The translations under genes were made by a program, and so were the position numbers. Below the pieces are notes generated by a model. That model made no database searches, had not been told where the DNA came from, and was given only the letters and a program-made list of their open reading frames with translations. Below are positions 22,953 to 31,901 of a stretch of DNA of 64,000 bases, piece by piece. Source of the stretch: Streptomyces sp. Root431 (GTDB lineage: Bacteria > Actinomycetota > Actinomycetes > Streptomycetales > Streptomycetaceae); NCBI RefSeq assembly GCF_001426585.1, contig NZ_LMEI01000013.1, positions 524,462 through 588,461 of the forward strand. Direction: 5' to 3'. How positions within the stretch are numbered: position 1 is the first letter of the stretch; each line of letters opens with the position of its first letter.

Positions 22953-23678
22953 GTGACGGAGGCAGCGGAGGCAGCGGAGCTCCCGGAGGCGCCGGAGCAG
23001 GCGCGGACAGTCTTCGGTGAGTACTTCCCGGAGGCCGTGCGGTACGCGGAGCTTCTCGCGGACGCGGGTGTGAAGCGCGGCCTGATCGGCCCGCGTGAGG
23101 TCCCGCGGCTGTGGGAGCGGCACATGCTGAACTGTGCCGTCCTCTCGGAGGTCGTGCCCGAGGGCGTCACGGTCTGCGACGTGGGCTCGGGAGCAGGTCT
23201 TCCCGGCATCCCGCTGGCTCTGGTCCGCCCGGACCTCAAGATCACCCTCCTGGAGCCGCTGCTGCGCCGGACGAACTTCCTTCAGGAAGTCGTCGAGCTG
23301 CTGGGCCTCGACCACGTGACCGTGGTCCGTGGCCGTGCGGAGGAGATGCTCGGCAAGATCACGCCCGTCCACGTGGTGACCGCCCGCGCGGTGGCTCCGC
23401 TGGACCGACTGGCCGGCTGGGGCGTTCCTCTGCTCCGCCCCTACGGCGAGATGCTGGCCCTCAAGGGCGACACCGCGGAGGAGGAGCTCAACGGCGCTCG
23501 CGCCGCGCTCTCCAAGCTCGGTGTGGTCGAGACCTCGGTGCTGCACGTGGGCGAGGGGATCGTCGATCCGCTGTCCACGGTCGTCCGGGTGGAGGTCGGC
23601 GAGAGCCCGGGTGGTGTGCGGTTCGCGGCCAAGCGCGCCAAGGCCGCCCGGACGAGCAAGACCCGTCGGCGCCGCTGA
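22953..23678 (+). CDS. rsmG: 16S rRNA (guanine-N7) methyltransferase RsmG
   Basis: The protein is 241 residues with the SAM-binding motif VCDVGSGAGLPGIPLALVRP and downstream LLEPLLRRTNFLQEV, typical of GidB/RsmG. It methylates G527 (E. coli numbering) of 16S rRNA; loss gives low-level streptomycin resistance in Streptomyces. GTG 22953 was preferred over the upstream in-frame ATG because GAAGGA precedes it. The lysine/arginine-rich tail ends at KTRRRR. Confidence 0.94.
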   Translation: MTEAAEAAELPEAPEQARTVFGEYFPEAVRYAELLADAGVKRGLIGPREVPRLWERHMLNCAVLSEVVPEGVTVCDVGSGAGLPGIPLALVRPDLKITLLEPLLRRTNFLQEVVELLGLDHVTVVRGRAEEMLGKITPVHVVTARAVAPLDRLAGWGVPLLRPYGEMLALKGDTAEEELNGARAALSKLGVVETSVLHVGEGIVDPLSTVVRVEVGESPGGVRFAAKRAKAARTSKTRRRR

Positions 23679-23739
23679 GCGTCGCATACGTACCATTTCG
23701 GAGTGTCGAACGGCTCCGACCGGGCAGCAGGGGCATGGT

Positions 23740-23753
23740 GTTTCACGTGAAAC
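23740..23753. other. parS site 1 (ParB-binding)
   Basis: Perfect GTTTCACGTGAAAC in the rsmG-parA gap, 175 bases before the chosen parA start. Confidence 0.97.
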
Positions 23754-23851
23754 GTCACTCCCTGCTGCAGGGGATCATCAGCCGCGGTCGCGCGGCTGCC
23801 ACGCCCCGGGACCGTAAGCCCCGCGCGAAGCCACTCGCGAGGGTTACGGAG

Positions 23852-23860
23852 TTGTCCACA
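23852..23860 (+). promoter_or_regulatory. Consensus DnaA box in the parA upstream region
   Basis: TTGTCCACA, a perfect Streptomyces DnaA box, lies between parS sites 1 and 2 and about 55 bases before the parA start. TTCACCCACA follows at about 23870. Binding is not proven. Confidence 0.6.
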
Positions 23861-23914
23861 GAGGTGGATTCACCCACAGAACCACCGACCTCGCTGGTTC
23901 ACGACCCCGAAAGC

Positions 23915-24991
23915 ATGGCAGGCTCTGCTCATCGCGAGCCTGAAGCCGAGGAGAGTGAATCCTTGCGGTCCGACGCCAACATCGCGGGACCGATGACCGA
24001 TCCGGTCCCCGGTCCCCGAACCGAATCGGTGGGGGAGGATGTTTCACGTGAAACATTGCCCCCGATGGACGACACCCCCATTGGTCGTGCTGCCCAACTG
24101 GCAGTAGAAGCCCTGGGCCGTGCCGGTGAGGGACTTCCCCGACCGGCCCAGACGCGTGTGATGGTGGTCGCCAACCAGAAGGGCGGCGTGGGCAAGACGA
24201 CCACGACGGTCAACCTTGCCGCCTCCCTGGCACTGCACGGCGCCCGAGTCCTGGTCATCGACCTGGACCCGCAGGGCAACGCCTCCACGGCGCTCGGCAT
24301 CGACCACCACGCCGAGGTCCCCTCGATCTACGACGTCCTGGTGGACAGCAGGCCGCTGTCCGAGGTGGTGCAGCCGGTACTGGACGTCGAGGGCCTCTTC
24401 TGTGCCCCCGCGACCATCGATCTCGCCGGTGCGGAGATCGAGCTGGTCTCGCTGGTGGCGCGTGAGAGCCGTCTGCAGCGGGCGATCCAGGCCTACGAGC
24501 AGCCGCTCGACTACATCCTCATCGACTGCCCGCCCTCACTCGGCCTGCTCACGGTCAACGCCATGGTGGCGGGAGCCGAGGTGCTGATCCCGATCCAGTG
24601 CGAGTACTACGCACTGGAGGGTCTCGGCCAGCTGCTGAGGAACGTCGAGCTGGTCCGCGGCCACCTGAACCCGGGGCTCCACGTCTCGACGATCCTGCTC
24701 ACCATGTACGACGGCCGGACGAGGCTTGCCTCCCAGGTAGCCGACGAGGTGCGCACACACTTCGCCGAGGAGGTGCTGCGGACCAGCATTCCCAGGTCCG
24801 TCCGCATCTCCGAGGCACCGAGTTACGGGCAGACGGTCCTCACGTACGACCCGGGCTCCAGCGGCGCCCTGTCGTACCTGGAAGCGGCTCGTGAGATCGC
24901 CCTGCGGGGTGCTGCTCTGCACTACGACCCGCAGCACGCCCACACAGGGCAACAGAACAACCAGCGCAGCATGTCGGAGGGGATCCAGTGA
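23915..24991 (+). CDS. parA: Chromosome-partitioning ATPase ParA
   Basis: The protein is 358 residues from ATG 23915. A disordered, acidic N-terminus (about 100 residues) precedes the deviant Walker A KGGVGKTTTTVNLA, then DLDPQGNASTALGI and IDCPPSLGLLTVNA. It moves ParB-parS complexes during sporulation-associated segregation. The frame is open further upstream, so an earlier start is possible, but this start fits what I remember of Streptomyces ParA. parS site 2 lies inside codons 43-47 and encodes VSRET. The stop overlaps parB by 4 bp (GTGA). Confidence 0.95.
   Translation: MAGSAHREPEAEESESLRSDANIAGPMTDPVPGPRTESVGEDVSRETLPPMDDTPIGRAAQLAVEALGRAGEGLPRPAQTRVMVVANQKGGVGKTTTTVNLAASLALHGARVLVIDLDPQGNASTALGIDHHAEVPSIYDVLVDSRPLSEVVQPVLDVEGLFCAPATIDLAGAEIELVSLVARESRLQRAIQAYEQPLDYILIDCPPSLGLLTVNAMVAGAEVLIPIQCEYYALEGLGQLLRNVELVRGHLNPGLHVSTILLTMYDGRTRLASQVADEVRTHFAEEVLRTSIPRSVRISEAPSYGQTVLTYDPGSSGALSYLEAAREIALRGAALHYDPQHAHTGQQNNQRSMSEGIQ
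24041..24054. other. parS site 2, inside parA
   Basis: Perfect GTTTCACGTGAAAC within parA, translated as VSRET (residues 43-47) in the disordered N-terminus. Confidence 0.97.
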
Positions 24992-26085
24992 GCGAGCGAC
25001 GTAGGGGATTGGGGCGTGGGCTCGGTTCGCTGATTCCTTCGGCTCCCCAGGAGCGGCAGACGCCGATGGTCGGTGTCGGCGCGGGTACGAGCACCGCGGG
25101 TGCCGGGCCTGCCCTGAGCTCGGAGCGGGGTGTGGCCGCCGCGAAGCTGGCATCCCTCCCGCACAGCAGCCCGTCCCCCGATGCGTCGGGGCCGTGGAGC
25201 GAGGCCGAGACGGTGACCACGCCGGAGCCTCCGGCAGGTGCCTATTTCACTGAGCTCCCGCTCGACGCCATCGTTCCCAACCGGCACCAGCCTCGTGAGA
25301 TCTTCGACGAGGACGCCCTGGCGGAGCTCGTCGTCTCCATCAAGGAGGTCGGCCTGCTCCAGCCCGTGGTCGTGCGCAAGGTCGCTGACGAGCGCTACGA
25401 GCTCGTCATGGGTGAGCGTCGTCTGCGGGCCTCGAAGGAAGCCGGCCTTGAGCTGATTCCGGCGATCGTCCGGGACACCGATGACGAGAAGATGCTCCTG
25501 GACGCCCTCCTGGAGAACCTCCACCGGGCTCAGCTGAACGCGATCGAAGAGGCTCATGCCTACGAGCAGCTGCTCAAGGACTTCGGCTGCACGCACGACC
25601 AGCTCGCGGACCGGATCGGGCGCTCCCGCCCGCAGATCTCCAACACGCTGCGTCTGCTGCGTCTCTCTCATCCGGTGCAGCGGAGGGTCGCCGCCGGCGT
25701 GCTCTCCGCCGGCCACGCGCGGGCCCTGCTCGGCGTGGAGGACGCGGAGGCCCAGGACCAGCTGGCCTACCGGATCGTTGCCGAGGGCCTCTCGGTGCGT
25801 ACCGTCGAGGAGATCGTGAGCCTCATGGGCTCCGAGCAGCCCGCCGCGGTCAAGCCGAAGGGCCCGCGTGCCGGGGGACGCGTCTCGCCCGCGCTCACGG
25901 ATCTTGCCACCCGTCTCTCCGACCGCTTCGAGACCCGGGTGAAGGTCGACCTGGGGCAGAAGAAGGGCAAGATCGTCGTCGAGTTCGCGTCGATGGACGA
26001 TCTGGACCGGATCCTCTCGACCCTCGCCCCCGGTGAGGGGAAGGTCATGGACCACAACAACGCCGCGCAGGGCGAGCAGGGCTGA
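24988..26085 (+). CDS. parB: Chromosome-partitioning protein ParB (CTPase clamp)
   Basis: The protein is 365 residues. The N-terminal CTP-binding domain has VPNRHQPREIFDEDALAELVVSIKEVGLLQPVVVRK and the GERRLRASKEAG box, followed by the HTH region LADRIGRSRPQISNTLRLLRL that reads parS, and a C-terminal dimerisation domain. It starts at GTG 24988 overlapping the parA stop. It loads at the parS sites scattered through the right half of this window. Confidence 0.97.
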   Translation: MSERRRGLGRGLGSLIPSAPQERQTPMVGVGAGTSTAGAGPALSSERGVAAAKLASLPHSSPSPDASGPWSEAETVTTPEPPAGAYFTELPLDAIVPNRHQPREIFDEDALAELVVSIKEVGLLQPVVVRKVADERYELVMGERRLRASKEAGLELIPAIVRDTDDEKMLLDALLENLHRAQLNAIEEAHAYEQLLKDFGCTHDQLADRIGRSRPQISNTLRLLRLSHPVQRRVAAGVLSAGHARALLGVEDAEAQDQLAYRIVAEGLSVRTVEEIVSLMGSEQPAAVKPKGPRAGGRVSPALTDLATRLSDRFETRVKVDLGQKKGKIVVEFASMDDLDRILSTLAPGEGKVMDHNNAAQGEQG

Positions 26086-26110
26086 CGTTCCCGCTGCGCT
26101 GAGGCCGCCC

Positions 26111-26154
26111 AGGGCGGGTCGTGTTCCGGTCTTCACCGGAGCCCGGCCCGCCCT
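26111..26154 (+). terminator. parAB terminator
   Basis: AGGGCGGG (26111-26118) pairs with CCCGCCCT (26147-26154), with an inner CCGG/CCGG pairing, and is followed by TTT. Confidence 0.75.
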
Positions 26155-26245
26155 TTGGCTGAGAGCGGTGTCCCCGTGATCGCCCGGTCGATACGATTCT
26201 GAGAGGCGTATCCGTACTCGGTGGCGAGGGAAGCGAGGGGCAGCC

Positions 26246-26863
26246 GTGGGGCGTCGGCTCGTACCGCTCACGCTGGACAACCTTCCGGATCTTCCCCAGC
26301 GGTGTCGCTCCTGCGTCTTCTGGGAGCTCGACCCGGTCAGTGGGGAGGCCGCCGTGAAAGCGGGGCGTCCGGCGCTGGAGAAGGAAGCCTGGATCTCCGC
26401 CGTCCTCCTGGAGTGGGGGTCCTGCGGGCGGGTGGTCTACGTGGACGAGGTGCCCGTCGGCTATGTCCTCTACGCTCCCCCGGCTTATGTGCCGCGATCG
26501 ACGTCCTTCCCGACCAGCCCGGTGGCGGCGGACGCCGTGCAGTTGATGACGGCCTGGATCATGCCGGGGTATCAGGGCCAGGGGCTGGGTCGGATGGTCG
26601 TGCAGACCGTGGCCAAGGACGTGATGAGGCGGGGCTTCAAGGCGATCGAGGCATTCGGCGATGCCCGCTGGAAGGAGCCGGCCTGTGTGCTGCCGGCCGA
26701 TCATCTGCTCGCCGTGGGCTTCAAGACGGTCCGGCCGCACCATGCCTTCCCCCGGCTGAGGTTGGAGCTGCGGACGACGCTCTCCTGGAAGGAGGACGTC
26801 GAGATGGCCCTGGACCGACTGCTCGGCGCCGTCCAGAAGGAGCCCGCCCTGAGGCCCCTCTAG
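26246..26863 (+). CDS. GNAT-family N-acetyltransferase
   Basis: The protein is 205 residues. The acetyl-CoA-binding pattern PGYQGQGLGRMVVQTV near residue 110 identifies the GNAT fold; an N-terminal CRSCVFWELDP segment is distinctive for this conserved actinobacterial parB neighbour. GTG start. Substrate unknown. It follows parB by 160 bases after a terminator. Confidence 0.88.
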   Translation: MGRRLVPLTLDNLPDLPQRCRSCVFWELDPVSGEAAVKAGRPALEKEAWISAVLLEWGSCGRVVYVDEVPVGYVLYAPPAYVPRSTSFPTSPVAADAVQLMTAWIMPGYQGQGLGRMVVQTVAKDVMRRGFKAIEAFGDARWKEPACVLPADHLLAVGFKTVRPHHAFPRLRLELRTTLSWKEDVEMALDRLLGAVQKEPALRPL

Positions 26864-26876
26864 TACCGGGACATGA

Positions 26877-26909
26877 GAACGGCCCGCCCCTTGTCGGGGC
26901 GGGCCGTTC
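26877..26909. terminator. Bidirectional terminator between GNAT gene and trxA
   Basis: A perfect 14-bp stem (GAACGGCCCGCCCC with GGGGCGGGCCGTTC, loop TTGTC) lies in the convergent gap, so it can serve both strands. parS site 3 follows 16 bases later. Confidence 0.9.
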
Positions 26910-26925
26910 GTGTTTCACGGTCCAT

Positions 26926-26939
26926 GTTTCACGTGAAAC
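26926..26939. other. parS site 3
   Basis: Perfect GTTTCACGTGAAAC in the convergent GNAT/trxA gap, 10 bases from the trxA stop. A half-site GTTTCACG lies at 26912-26919. Confidence 0.97.
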
Positions 26940-26949
26940 GGAGAGCGTG

Positions 26950-27282
26950 TCAGCCGTTCGCGGGCTCGACGAAGCCTTCCAGGTCGCGCAGAATCGCGGC
27001 CTTCGGCTTGGCACCGACGATCGTCTTCACGACCTCGCCGCCCTGGTAGACGTTCAGCGTCGGGATGGACATGACGCCGTACTTGGCGGCCGTGGCCGGG
27101 TTCTCGTCGATGTTGAGCTTCACGATCTCGATCTCGCCGTGCTCCGCGGCAATGGCCTCCAGCGACGGGGCGATCTGGCGGCACGGGCCGCACCACGCCG
27201 CCCAGAAGTCCACCAGGACGGGCTTGTCGCTCTTGAGGACGTCCTCTTCGAAGGAAGCGTCGGTCACAGTCTTCAGGGCCAC
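26950..27282 (-). CDS. trxA: Thioredoxin
   Basis: The protein is 110 residues with the active site WCGPC (Cys31, Cys34) and the cis-Pro motif SIPTL. GTG 27282 follows an ideal AAGGAGG. It reduces protein disulphides using electrons from TrxB, encoded 47 bases upstream in the same operon. Confidence 0.97.
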   Translation of the reverse strand: MALKTVTDASFEEDVLKSDKPVLVDFWAAWCGPCRQIAPSLEAIAAEHGEIEIVKLNIDENPATAAKYGVMSIPTLNVYQGGEVVKTIVGAKPKAAILRDLEGFVEPANG

Positions 27283-27329
27283 GGCGGCCTCCTTGTTTTC
27301 GCGGGGTGTGGGGTCAGGAAGAGCGAGGG

Positions 27330-28295
27330 TCAGACCGCGGGGGTCTCGGCCAGCTTCTCGCTGTCGGCGAGGGCGGCCAGGAAGCGCTCGGCGTCGAGCG
27401 CGGCGGAGCAGCCGGTACCGGCGGCCGTGATGGCCTGACGGTAGGTGTGGTCGACGACGTCGCCCGCACCGAAGACGCCCGTGAGGTTCGTACGGGTCGA
27501 CGGCGCGGCCACCTTCAGGTAGCCCTCGTCGTCCAGCTCCAGCTGGCCCTTGAAGAGCTCGGTGCGCGGGTCGTGGCCCACGGCGATGAAGAGGCCGGTG
27601 ACGGGCAGCTGGCGGGTCGCGCCGGTCTTGGTGTCGCGCAGGGTCAGACCGCTGAGCTTCTGCTCGCCGTGGATCTCGGTGACCTCGCTGTCCCAGGCGA
27701 AGGAAATCTTCGGGTCGGCGAAGGCGCGCTCCTGCATGGCCTTGGAGGCACGCAGGGTGTCGCGGCGGTGGACGATCGTGACGGACTTGGCGAAGCGCGA
27801 GAGGAAGGTGGCCTCCTCGATCGCGGTGTCGCCGCCGCCGACGACGGCGATGTCGTGGTCCTTGAAGAAGAACCCGTCGCAGGTGGCGCACCAGGAGACA
27901 CCGCGGCCCGAGAGCGCGTCCTCGTTGGGGAGGCCGAGCTTGCGGTGCTGGGAGCCCGTGGTGACGATGACGGCCTTGGCGCGGTGCACCGTGCCGGCGG
28001 TGTCGGTGACGGTCTTGATGTCGCCGGTCAGGTCCACGGCGATGACGTCGTCGGGGACCAGCTCGGCGCCGAAGCGCTCGGCCTGGGCCCGCATGTTGTC
28101 CATCAGGTCCGGGCCCATGATGCCGTCACGGAAACCGGGGAAGTTCTCGACCTCGGTCGTGTTCATCAGGGCGCCACCAGCGGTGACGGCGCCCTCGAAG
28201 ACCAGGGGGTTCAGCGACGCTCGGGCCGTGTAGAGCGCAGCGGTGTAACCCGCGGGCCCCGAGCCGATAATGATCACGTTACGGACGTCGCTCAC
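27330..28295 (-). CDS. trxB: Thioredoxin reductase (NADPH)
   Basis: The protein is 321 residues: FAD-binding [16 protein letters not shown], redox centre CATC ([11 protein letters not shown]), NADPH-binding [15 protein letters not shown] and C-terminal FAD motif [26 protein letters not shown] start at 28295. A SigR-type promoter lies about 75 bases upstream (28368-28394), so trxBA is likely induced by thiol-oxidative stress. Confidence 0.97.
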   Translation of the reverse strand: MSDVRNVIIIGSGPAGYTAALYTARASLNPLVFEGAVTAGGALMNTTEVENFPGFRDGIMGPDLMDNMRAQAERFGAELVPDDVIAVDLTGDIKTVTDTAGTVHRAKAVIVTTGSQHRKLGLPNEDALSGRGVSWCATCDGFFFKDHDIAVVGGGDTAIEEATFLSRFAKSVTIVHRRDTLRASKAMQERAFADPKISFAWDSEVTEIHGEQKLSGLTLRDTKTGATRQLPVTGLFIAVGHDPRTELFKGQLELDDEGYLKVAAPSTRTNLTGVFGAGDVVDHTYRQAITAAGTGCSAALDAERFLAALADSEKLAETPAV

Positions 28296-28367
28296 GGGTT
28301 GCTTCCTCGTCTCTGCAGACTGCCACTGCCTACGGGGGCGGTTGTCTCGGTCACTCTCACCCCACCC

Positions 28368-28394
28368 AACGGATCCTACGGGGGATGCATTCCC
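28368..28394 (-). promoter_or_regulatory. SigR-type promoter of trxBA
   Basis: On the reverse strand GGGAAT (28394-28389), a 17-base spacer and CGTT (28371-28368) match the known SigR consensus GGGAAT-N16/18-GTT. trxBA is an established SigR target in S. coelicolor. Confidence 0.85.
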
Positions 28395-28434
28395 GAGATG
28401 GCCGCGCGGCACGTGGCCGAGTTGCCGAGCGAGA

Positions 28435-29373
28435 TCAGGAGCGCGGATAGGTCTCGCTGAGCAGAAGCTCGGCTGCGGGGCTTCCGGTGCTCGTGGGCAG
28501 GTCGGCGCAGGAGGCGTCGAGGACGAAGGCCTGGACCCGGGTGCTGTCCGTGGGGTCGGTCAGGACGAGCAGATAGGCGGGATTCCCCTGGTACTCGCCC
28601 CGCTCGTGGGCGAGCACGGCGTCGGTACGGCCGGTGCCGGCCAGGACACAGCCGGGGACGGCGATGTCCCTGTTGCGCTGGGGGCTACTGGTCGTTCCCT
28701 CGGCGGCGGACATCGACTCGGGACCGATTCCCTGAGGGGTCTTGGCCGCACTGCTCTGCTCACCGAGGAGCGTGTGGACGCGTTCCTCGACCGGTGTCCC
28801 GGAGAAGGGGCTCGTGGCCACACTGCGGGCGTCGGCCTTTGTGGAGCCGTCCGCGCTCCCGAGGGTCGGGCCGCTGCCCTGGCTGAGGAGGAGGCTCGTA
28901 CCGAGGACGGCGGCGGCGAAGGCGGCGCCGAGGGTGGAGACGAGGGCGATCCGGCGCCGGCGGGGCTTTCCGGGGCGGCCGGGGCCGGTGGCCGCAGTCG
29001 GCCGGCCGGCAGGGCGCTCCGCGGCAGGGGAAGGCGCACCGGAGGGGAGCGGCTCGCTGCGGGGACGCGATGTTTCACGTGAAACGGGGCTGCCGTTCTC
29101 CGGCGCGGTGGCCTGGAGGAGGGCTTCGGCGGCGAGCGCGGCGTCGATCCGGCCGGCGATCTCGGCGGGCATGCGGGGCGGTCCGGGCAGCGTGCCCAGG
29201 AGGCCCCGGATCTCCTCCAGGGAGGTCCGTACGTCGGCGCAGAGGGGACAGCCGTCCAGATGGCGGCGTACGGCTGCGGAGCGGCTCGGTGACAGGAGCC
29301 CCTCGGTCAGATCGGAGATCTCCGAGACGTCCGGGTGCTGTGTCGTGTCGGCATTGCCGGTCGTGGAAGTCAC
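28435..29373 (-). CDS. Zinc-finger anti-sigma factor (partner of the SigM-type sigma factor)
   Basis: The protein is 312 residues. The N-terminal ZAS motif HxxxCxxC (H38, C42, C45: [10 protein letters not shown]) binds the cognate sigma factor; one transmembrane helix spans about 142-164, and the outer domain has two Cys residues (PGCVLAG and DASCADL) that could form a disulphide. The start overlaps the sigma gene by 4 bp. parS site 4 is inside codons 97-101 and again encodes VSRET. Known counterparts sequester SigM until a membrane or redox signal arrives. Confidence 0.9.
   Translation of the reverse strand: MTSTTGNADTTQHPDVSEISDLTEGLLSPSRSAAVRRHLDGCPLCADVRTSLEEIRGLLGTLPGPPRMPAEIAGRIDAALAAEALLQATAPENGSPVSRETSRPRSEPLPSGAPSPAAERPAGRPTAATGPGRPGKPRRRRIALVSTLGAAFAAAVLGTSLLLSQGSGPTLGSADGSTKADARSVATSPFSGTPVEERVHTLLGEQSSAAKTPQGIGPESMSAAEGTTSSPQRNRDIAVPGCVLAGTGRTDAVLAHERGEYQGNPAYLLVLTDPTDSTRVQAFVLDASCADLPTSTGSPAAELLLSETYPRS
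29072..29085. other. parS site 4, inside the anti-sigma gene
   Basis: Perfect GTTTCACGTGAAAC, read by the gene as VSRET in the disordered segment between the zinc motif and the transmembrane helix. Confidence 0.97.
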
Positions 29374-30074
29374 GCGCGCCCACCTCCGCCCTTCACAGCA
29401 GCTGGATCTGTCGGTCCGGTATTCGTCGGCCCCGGCACCGGTGGGACGGATGTCCCCGGCGTCCGGTTCCTTCCCCCTTCGGCGGCCTCGTTACCCACCG
29501 TGTCGGTGCGCAGATGAGTGACCATCGGGAGCAGGCGTGACCGCCCTCGTGCGCAGCGGCTTTTCACGGTTCCGGTGGGAACGCCGAGGATACGTGCCGC
29601 CTCCGCGACGGGGTATCCCTGCATGTCGACGAGGATGAGCGCGGCGCGCTGGTCCGCAGGGATCAGTGCGAGCGCCGCGAGGACCTGCCGGTGCAGATCC
29701 TGGCGCTCCACGGGCGCCTCGGCGGACTCGTGCGGGTCGAGGAGCTGCTCGAAGCGGTCGGTGTCGTCGACGGGTGAGGTGCGGCGGGAGGCGGCCTTGC
29801 GGGCGCGGTCGAGGCAGGCGTTCACCGTGATGCGGTGGAGCCAGGTCGTGACGGCCGACTGACCCCGGAAGGTGTGGGCGGCCCGGAACGCGGACAGCAG
29901 GGCGTCCTGGAGGGCGTCGGCGGCCTCCTCGCGGTCCCCCAGGGTCCGCAGGGCCACCGCCCAGAGCCGGTCGCGGTGACGCCGCACGAGCTCACTGAAG
30001 GCGTCCGGATCCCCGGCGACATGGCGCTCCAAAAGCTCCTGGTCGCCTGTGGTCTCGTCTATCGGAGCGTCCAA
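29370..30074 (-). CDS. sigM: ECF RNA polymerase sigma factor, SigM type
   Basis: The protein is 234 residues. Region 2 (AFSELVRRHRDRLWAVALRTLGDREEAADALQDALLSAFRA) and region 4 (ALALIPADQRAALILVDMQGYPVAEAARILGVPTGTVKSRCARGR) are typical ECF sequences; a Pro/Gly-rich tail follows. Its place between the MurJ/pseudokinase genes and trxBA, overlapping its anti-sigma gene, matches actinobacterial SigM. It probably directs an envelope/oxidative stress regulon. Confidence 0.92.
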   Translation of the reverse strand: MDAPIDETTGDQELLERHVAGDPDAFSELVRRHRDRLWAVALRTLGDREEAADALQDALLSAFRAAHTFRGQSAVTTWLHRITVNACLDRARKAASRRTSPVDDTDRFEQLLDPHESAEAPVERQDLHRQVLAALALIPADQRAALILVDMQGYPVAEAARILGVPTGTVKSRCARGRSRLLPMVTHLRTDTVGNEAAEGGRNRTPGTSVPPVPGPTNTGPTDPAAVKGGGGRA

Positions 30075-30099
30075 CGGTGAGCCCCTCCCCGTGCGGTGA

Positions 30100-31785
30100 T
30101 CAGCCCAAGATCTTGATCTCGGTCAGCTTGCCGCGGTATCCCCCGTCGTTGGAGGGGAGTTCCGTCAGCCAGACCAGAACGTAGCGGGTCGTGACCGGCT
30201 TGGTGGGCTTCAGGGTCACGTTGCTGCCCGATCCGTCCGCCTGGGTCGTGAAAGCGTCGGGCGTGGAGGGTGCGGAAGAGGCGTCGGCGGGCGCGGTGCG
30301 GAGTTCCACCGAGGTGTGGCCCACGAACGACAGGTCGACCGAGCTGATCTCCTGGGCCGTGCCCAGGTCGAGGATCAGGCCGACACCTGACTTCAGGTTG
30401 GCGAAGCCGACACCGCGGTAGTTCTCGGTGTACCAGAAGGTGCTGGGGTCACCGTCGTAGGCGAGGTCTATGGCGTGGGGCTTCTCGGAACCGTTGCCCA
30501 GCGGGTCGAAGTCCTGGGCGGACACGATGGGGATCGGCTTGAGCGGCTTGGGCTTCTCGTCGACCGTGGGGGACGTGACCGGCGTCTTGGTGGTCGGCTC
30601 CTGGTCGAGCAGCCGGTCGGCGATCTGCCAGCTGCCGAGGCCCAGGGCGGCGATCAGGAGGGCCGAGACGGCCCACTTCAGCGCGGTGCCGGTGCGGCTC
30701 TGGAGCGGGGCGGGCGGCACCATGACCGGCTGGGTGACGGCGGGATGTGCCTGGGGGCGGCCGTAGGTGCCCTGCTGGTACGTCGTGCGCTGGTAGTCGG
30801 GCGGGGTGGGGAACTCCGGCTCCGGCGGCTTGACGCGGGGCATCGCGGCCACGGCCTTGGCGAGCTCGTCCGGGGTCGTGCAGGGCGGTTCCTGGCGCGA
30901 GGCGGTCGCGCCGTCGTTGGCGAGGGCCCGCATGGCGATCTCGGAGAGGCCGCGGTGGACCCCGGCCCGGACCTGGTCGGGCGGGAGGAGCCCCACACCC
31001 TTGGGGAGGCCGGAGAGCCCGTAGGCGTCGCTGTCGTACGGCCAGCGCTGCGTGAGCGCGGCGTACAGCAGGGCGCCGATGGCCTCGGTGTCGGTGCGCT
31101 GCGGGCGCTCGGCGGTGATGCCGCGCAGGGCGGCGTTCACGGCGAGGCCGCGGATCCGGTACTGGCCCGTGGAGCTGCGCAGGACGGCGCTCGGGGTGAG
31201 CCGGAGGTGCGCGAGTCCCTCGCGGTGGGCGGCGGCCATGGCCTGCGAGACCTGGCTGACGAGCTGGTAGGCGTCGTGCGCCTCCATCGGGCCGGTCGCG
31301 AGCAGCGCGGTCAGCTCGGTGGAATCGGGCAGCCACTCGTGCACGACGTACACGAGGTCGTTCTCCTCGACGGCGTCGAGGACCTGGACGAACCGGGGGT
31401 CGCCGAGCAGCGCTGCCGAACGGGCCGCGGCCAGGACGGAGCGGGCCCGGGGGTGGTCGGCCGGCAGGAGGTGGACCCCGACGGCGCGGCGCAGCTTCTC
31501 GTCGACGGCACGCCAACTGCTGAAGCCGTCCAGTCGGGTGACGCACTCCTCCAGCCGGTACCGTCTGGCCAGCTTGTGGCCGCTGTGCAGTTCGGGTGCC
31601 GTCATGGAGGGCTGTTCGCCGCTCTGTCGTTCGACCGCCTTGTTCTCCGTGGCTTCGGCGGTCATCTCCGCCGTCTTCTGCGTTTCCGCCACCCCGTCGG
31701 TCGCGGCCTTGTCCGCCTTGGCGGTCAGCGGGTCGTCACCGCTGTTGTCGGCCACGTCGACGGCAGCCGTGCTACGTTCCGCCAC
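30100..31785 (-). CDS. Membrane pseudokinase with discoidin-like extracellular domain
   Basis: The protein is 561 residues. A Ser/Thr kinase-like domain (about 70-330) lacks the catalytic residues: the invariant Lys region reads VGVHLL, HRDxKPxN is replaced by HLRLTPSAVL and DFG by RGL. A transmembrane helix (WAVSALLIAALGLGSWQIA) precedes an outer domain with DLAYDGDPSTFWYTENYRG and LILDLGTAQEISSVDLSF, as in F5/8 type C folds. In mycobacteria the same domain is fused to MurJ and recruits FhaA; here it is a separate gene 116 bases after murJ. GTG 31785 follows AGGACGACG. Confidence 0.88.
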   Translation of the reverse strand: MAERSTAAVDVADNSGDDPLTAKADKAATDGVAETQKTAEMTAEATENKAVERQSGEQPSMTAPELHSGHKLARRYRLEECVTRLDGFSSWRAVDEKLRRAVGVHLLPADHPRARSVLAAARSAALLGDPRFVQVLDAVEENDLVYVVHEWLPDSTELTALLATGPMEAHDAYQLVSQVSQAMAAAHREGLAHLRLTPSAVLRSSTGQYRIRGLAVNAALRGITAERPQRTDTEAIGALLYAALTQRWPYDSDAYGLSGLPKGVGLLPPDQVRAGVHRGLSEIAMRALANDGATASRQEPPCTTPDELAKAVAAMPRVKPPEPEFPTPPDYQRTTYQQGTYGRPQAHPAVTQPVMVPPAPLQSRTGTALKWAVSALLIAALGLGSWQIADRLLDQEPTTKTPVTSPTVDEKPKPLKPIPIVSAQDFDPLGNGSEKPHAIDLAYDGDPSTFWYTENYRGVGFANLKSGVGLILDLGTAQEISSVDLSFVGHTSVELRTAPADASSAPSTPDAFTTQADGSGSNVTLKPTKPVTTRYVLVWLTELPSNDGGYRGKLTEIKILG

Positions 31786-31901
31786 CGTCGTCCTGCCTCC
31801 CCATCCGTTGCGCCACTTCCAACAGCCATGCCAATTGTGCCCACAGTCCGACGCTATGCACGACACGCGGTCCCCGCCGATGGTTGTGCGGGGTTGCCGA
31901 T

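Noticed and set aside
26912-26919. Second parS next to site 3
   Set aside because: Only the left half GTTTCACG matches; the right half differs, so it was noted as a half-site only.
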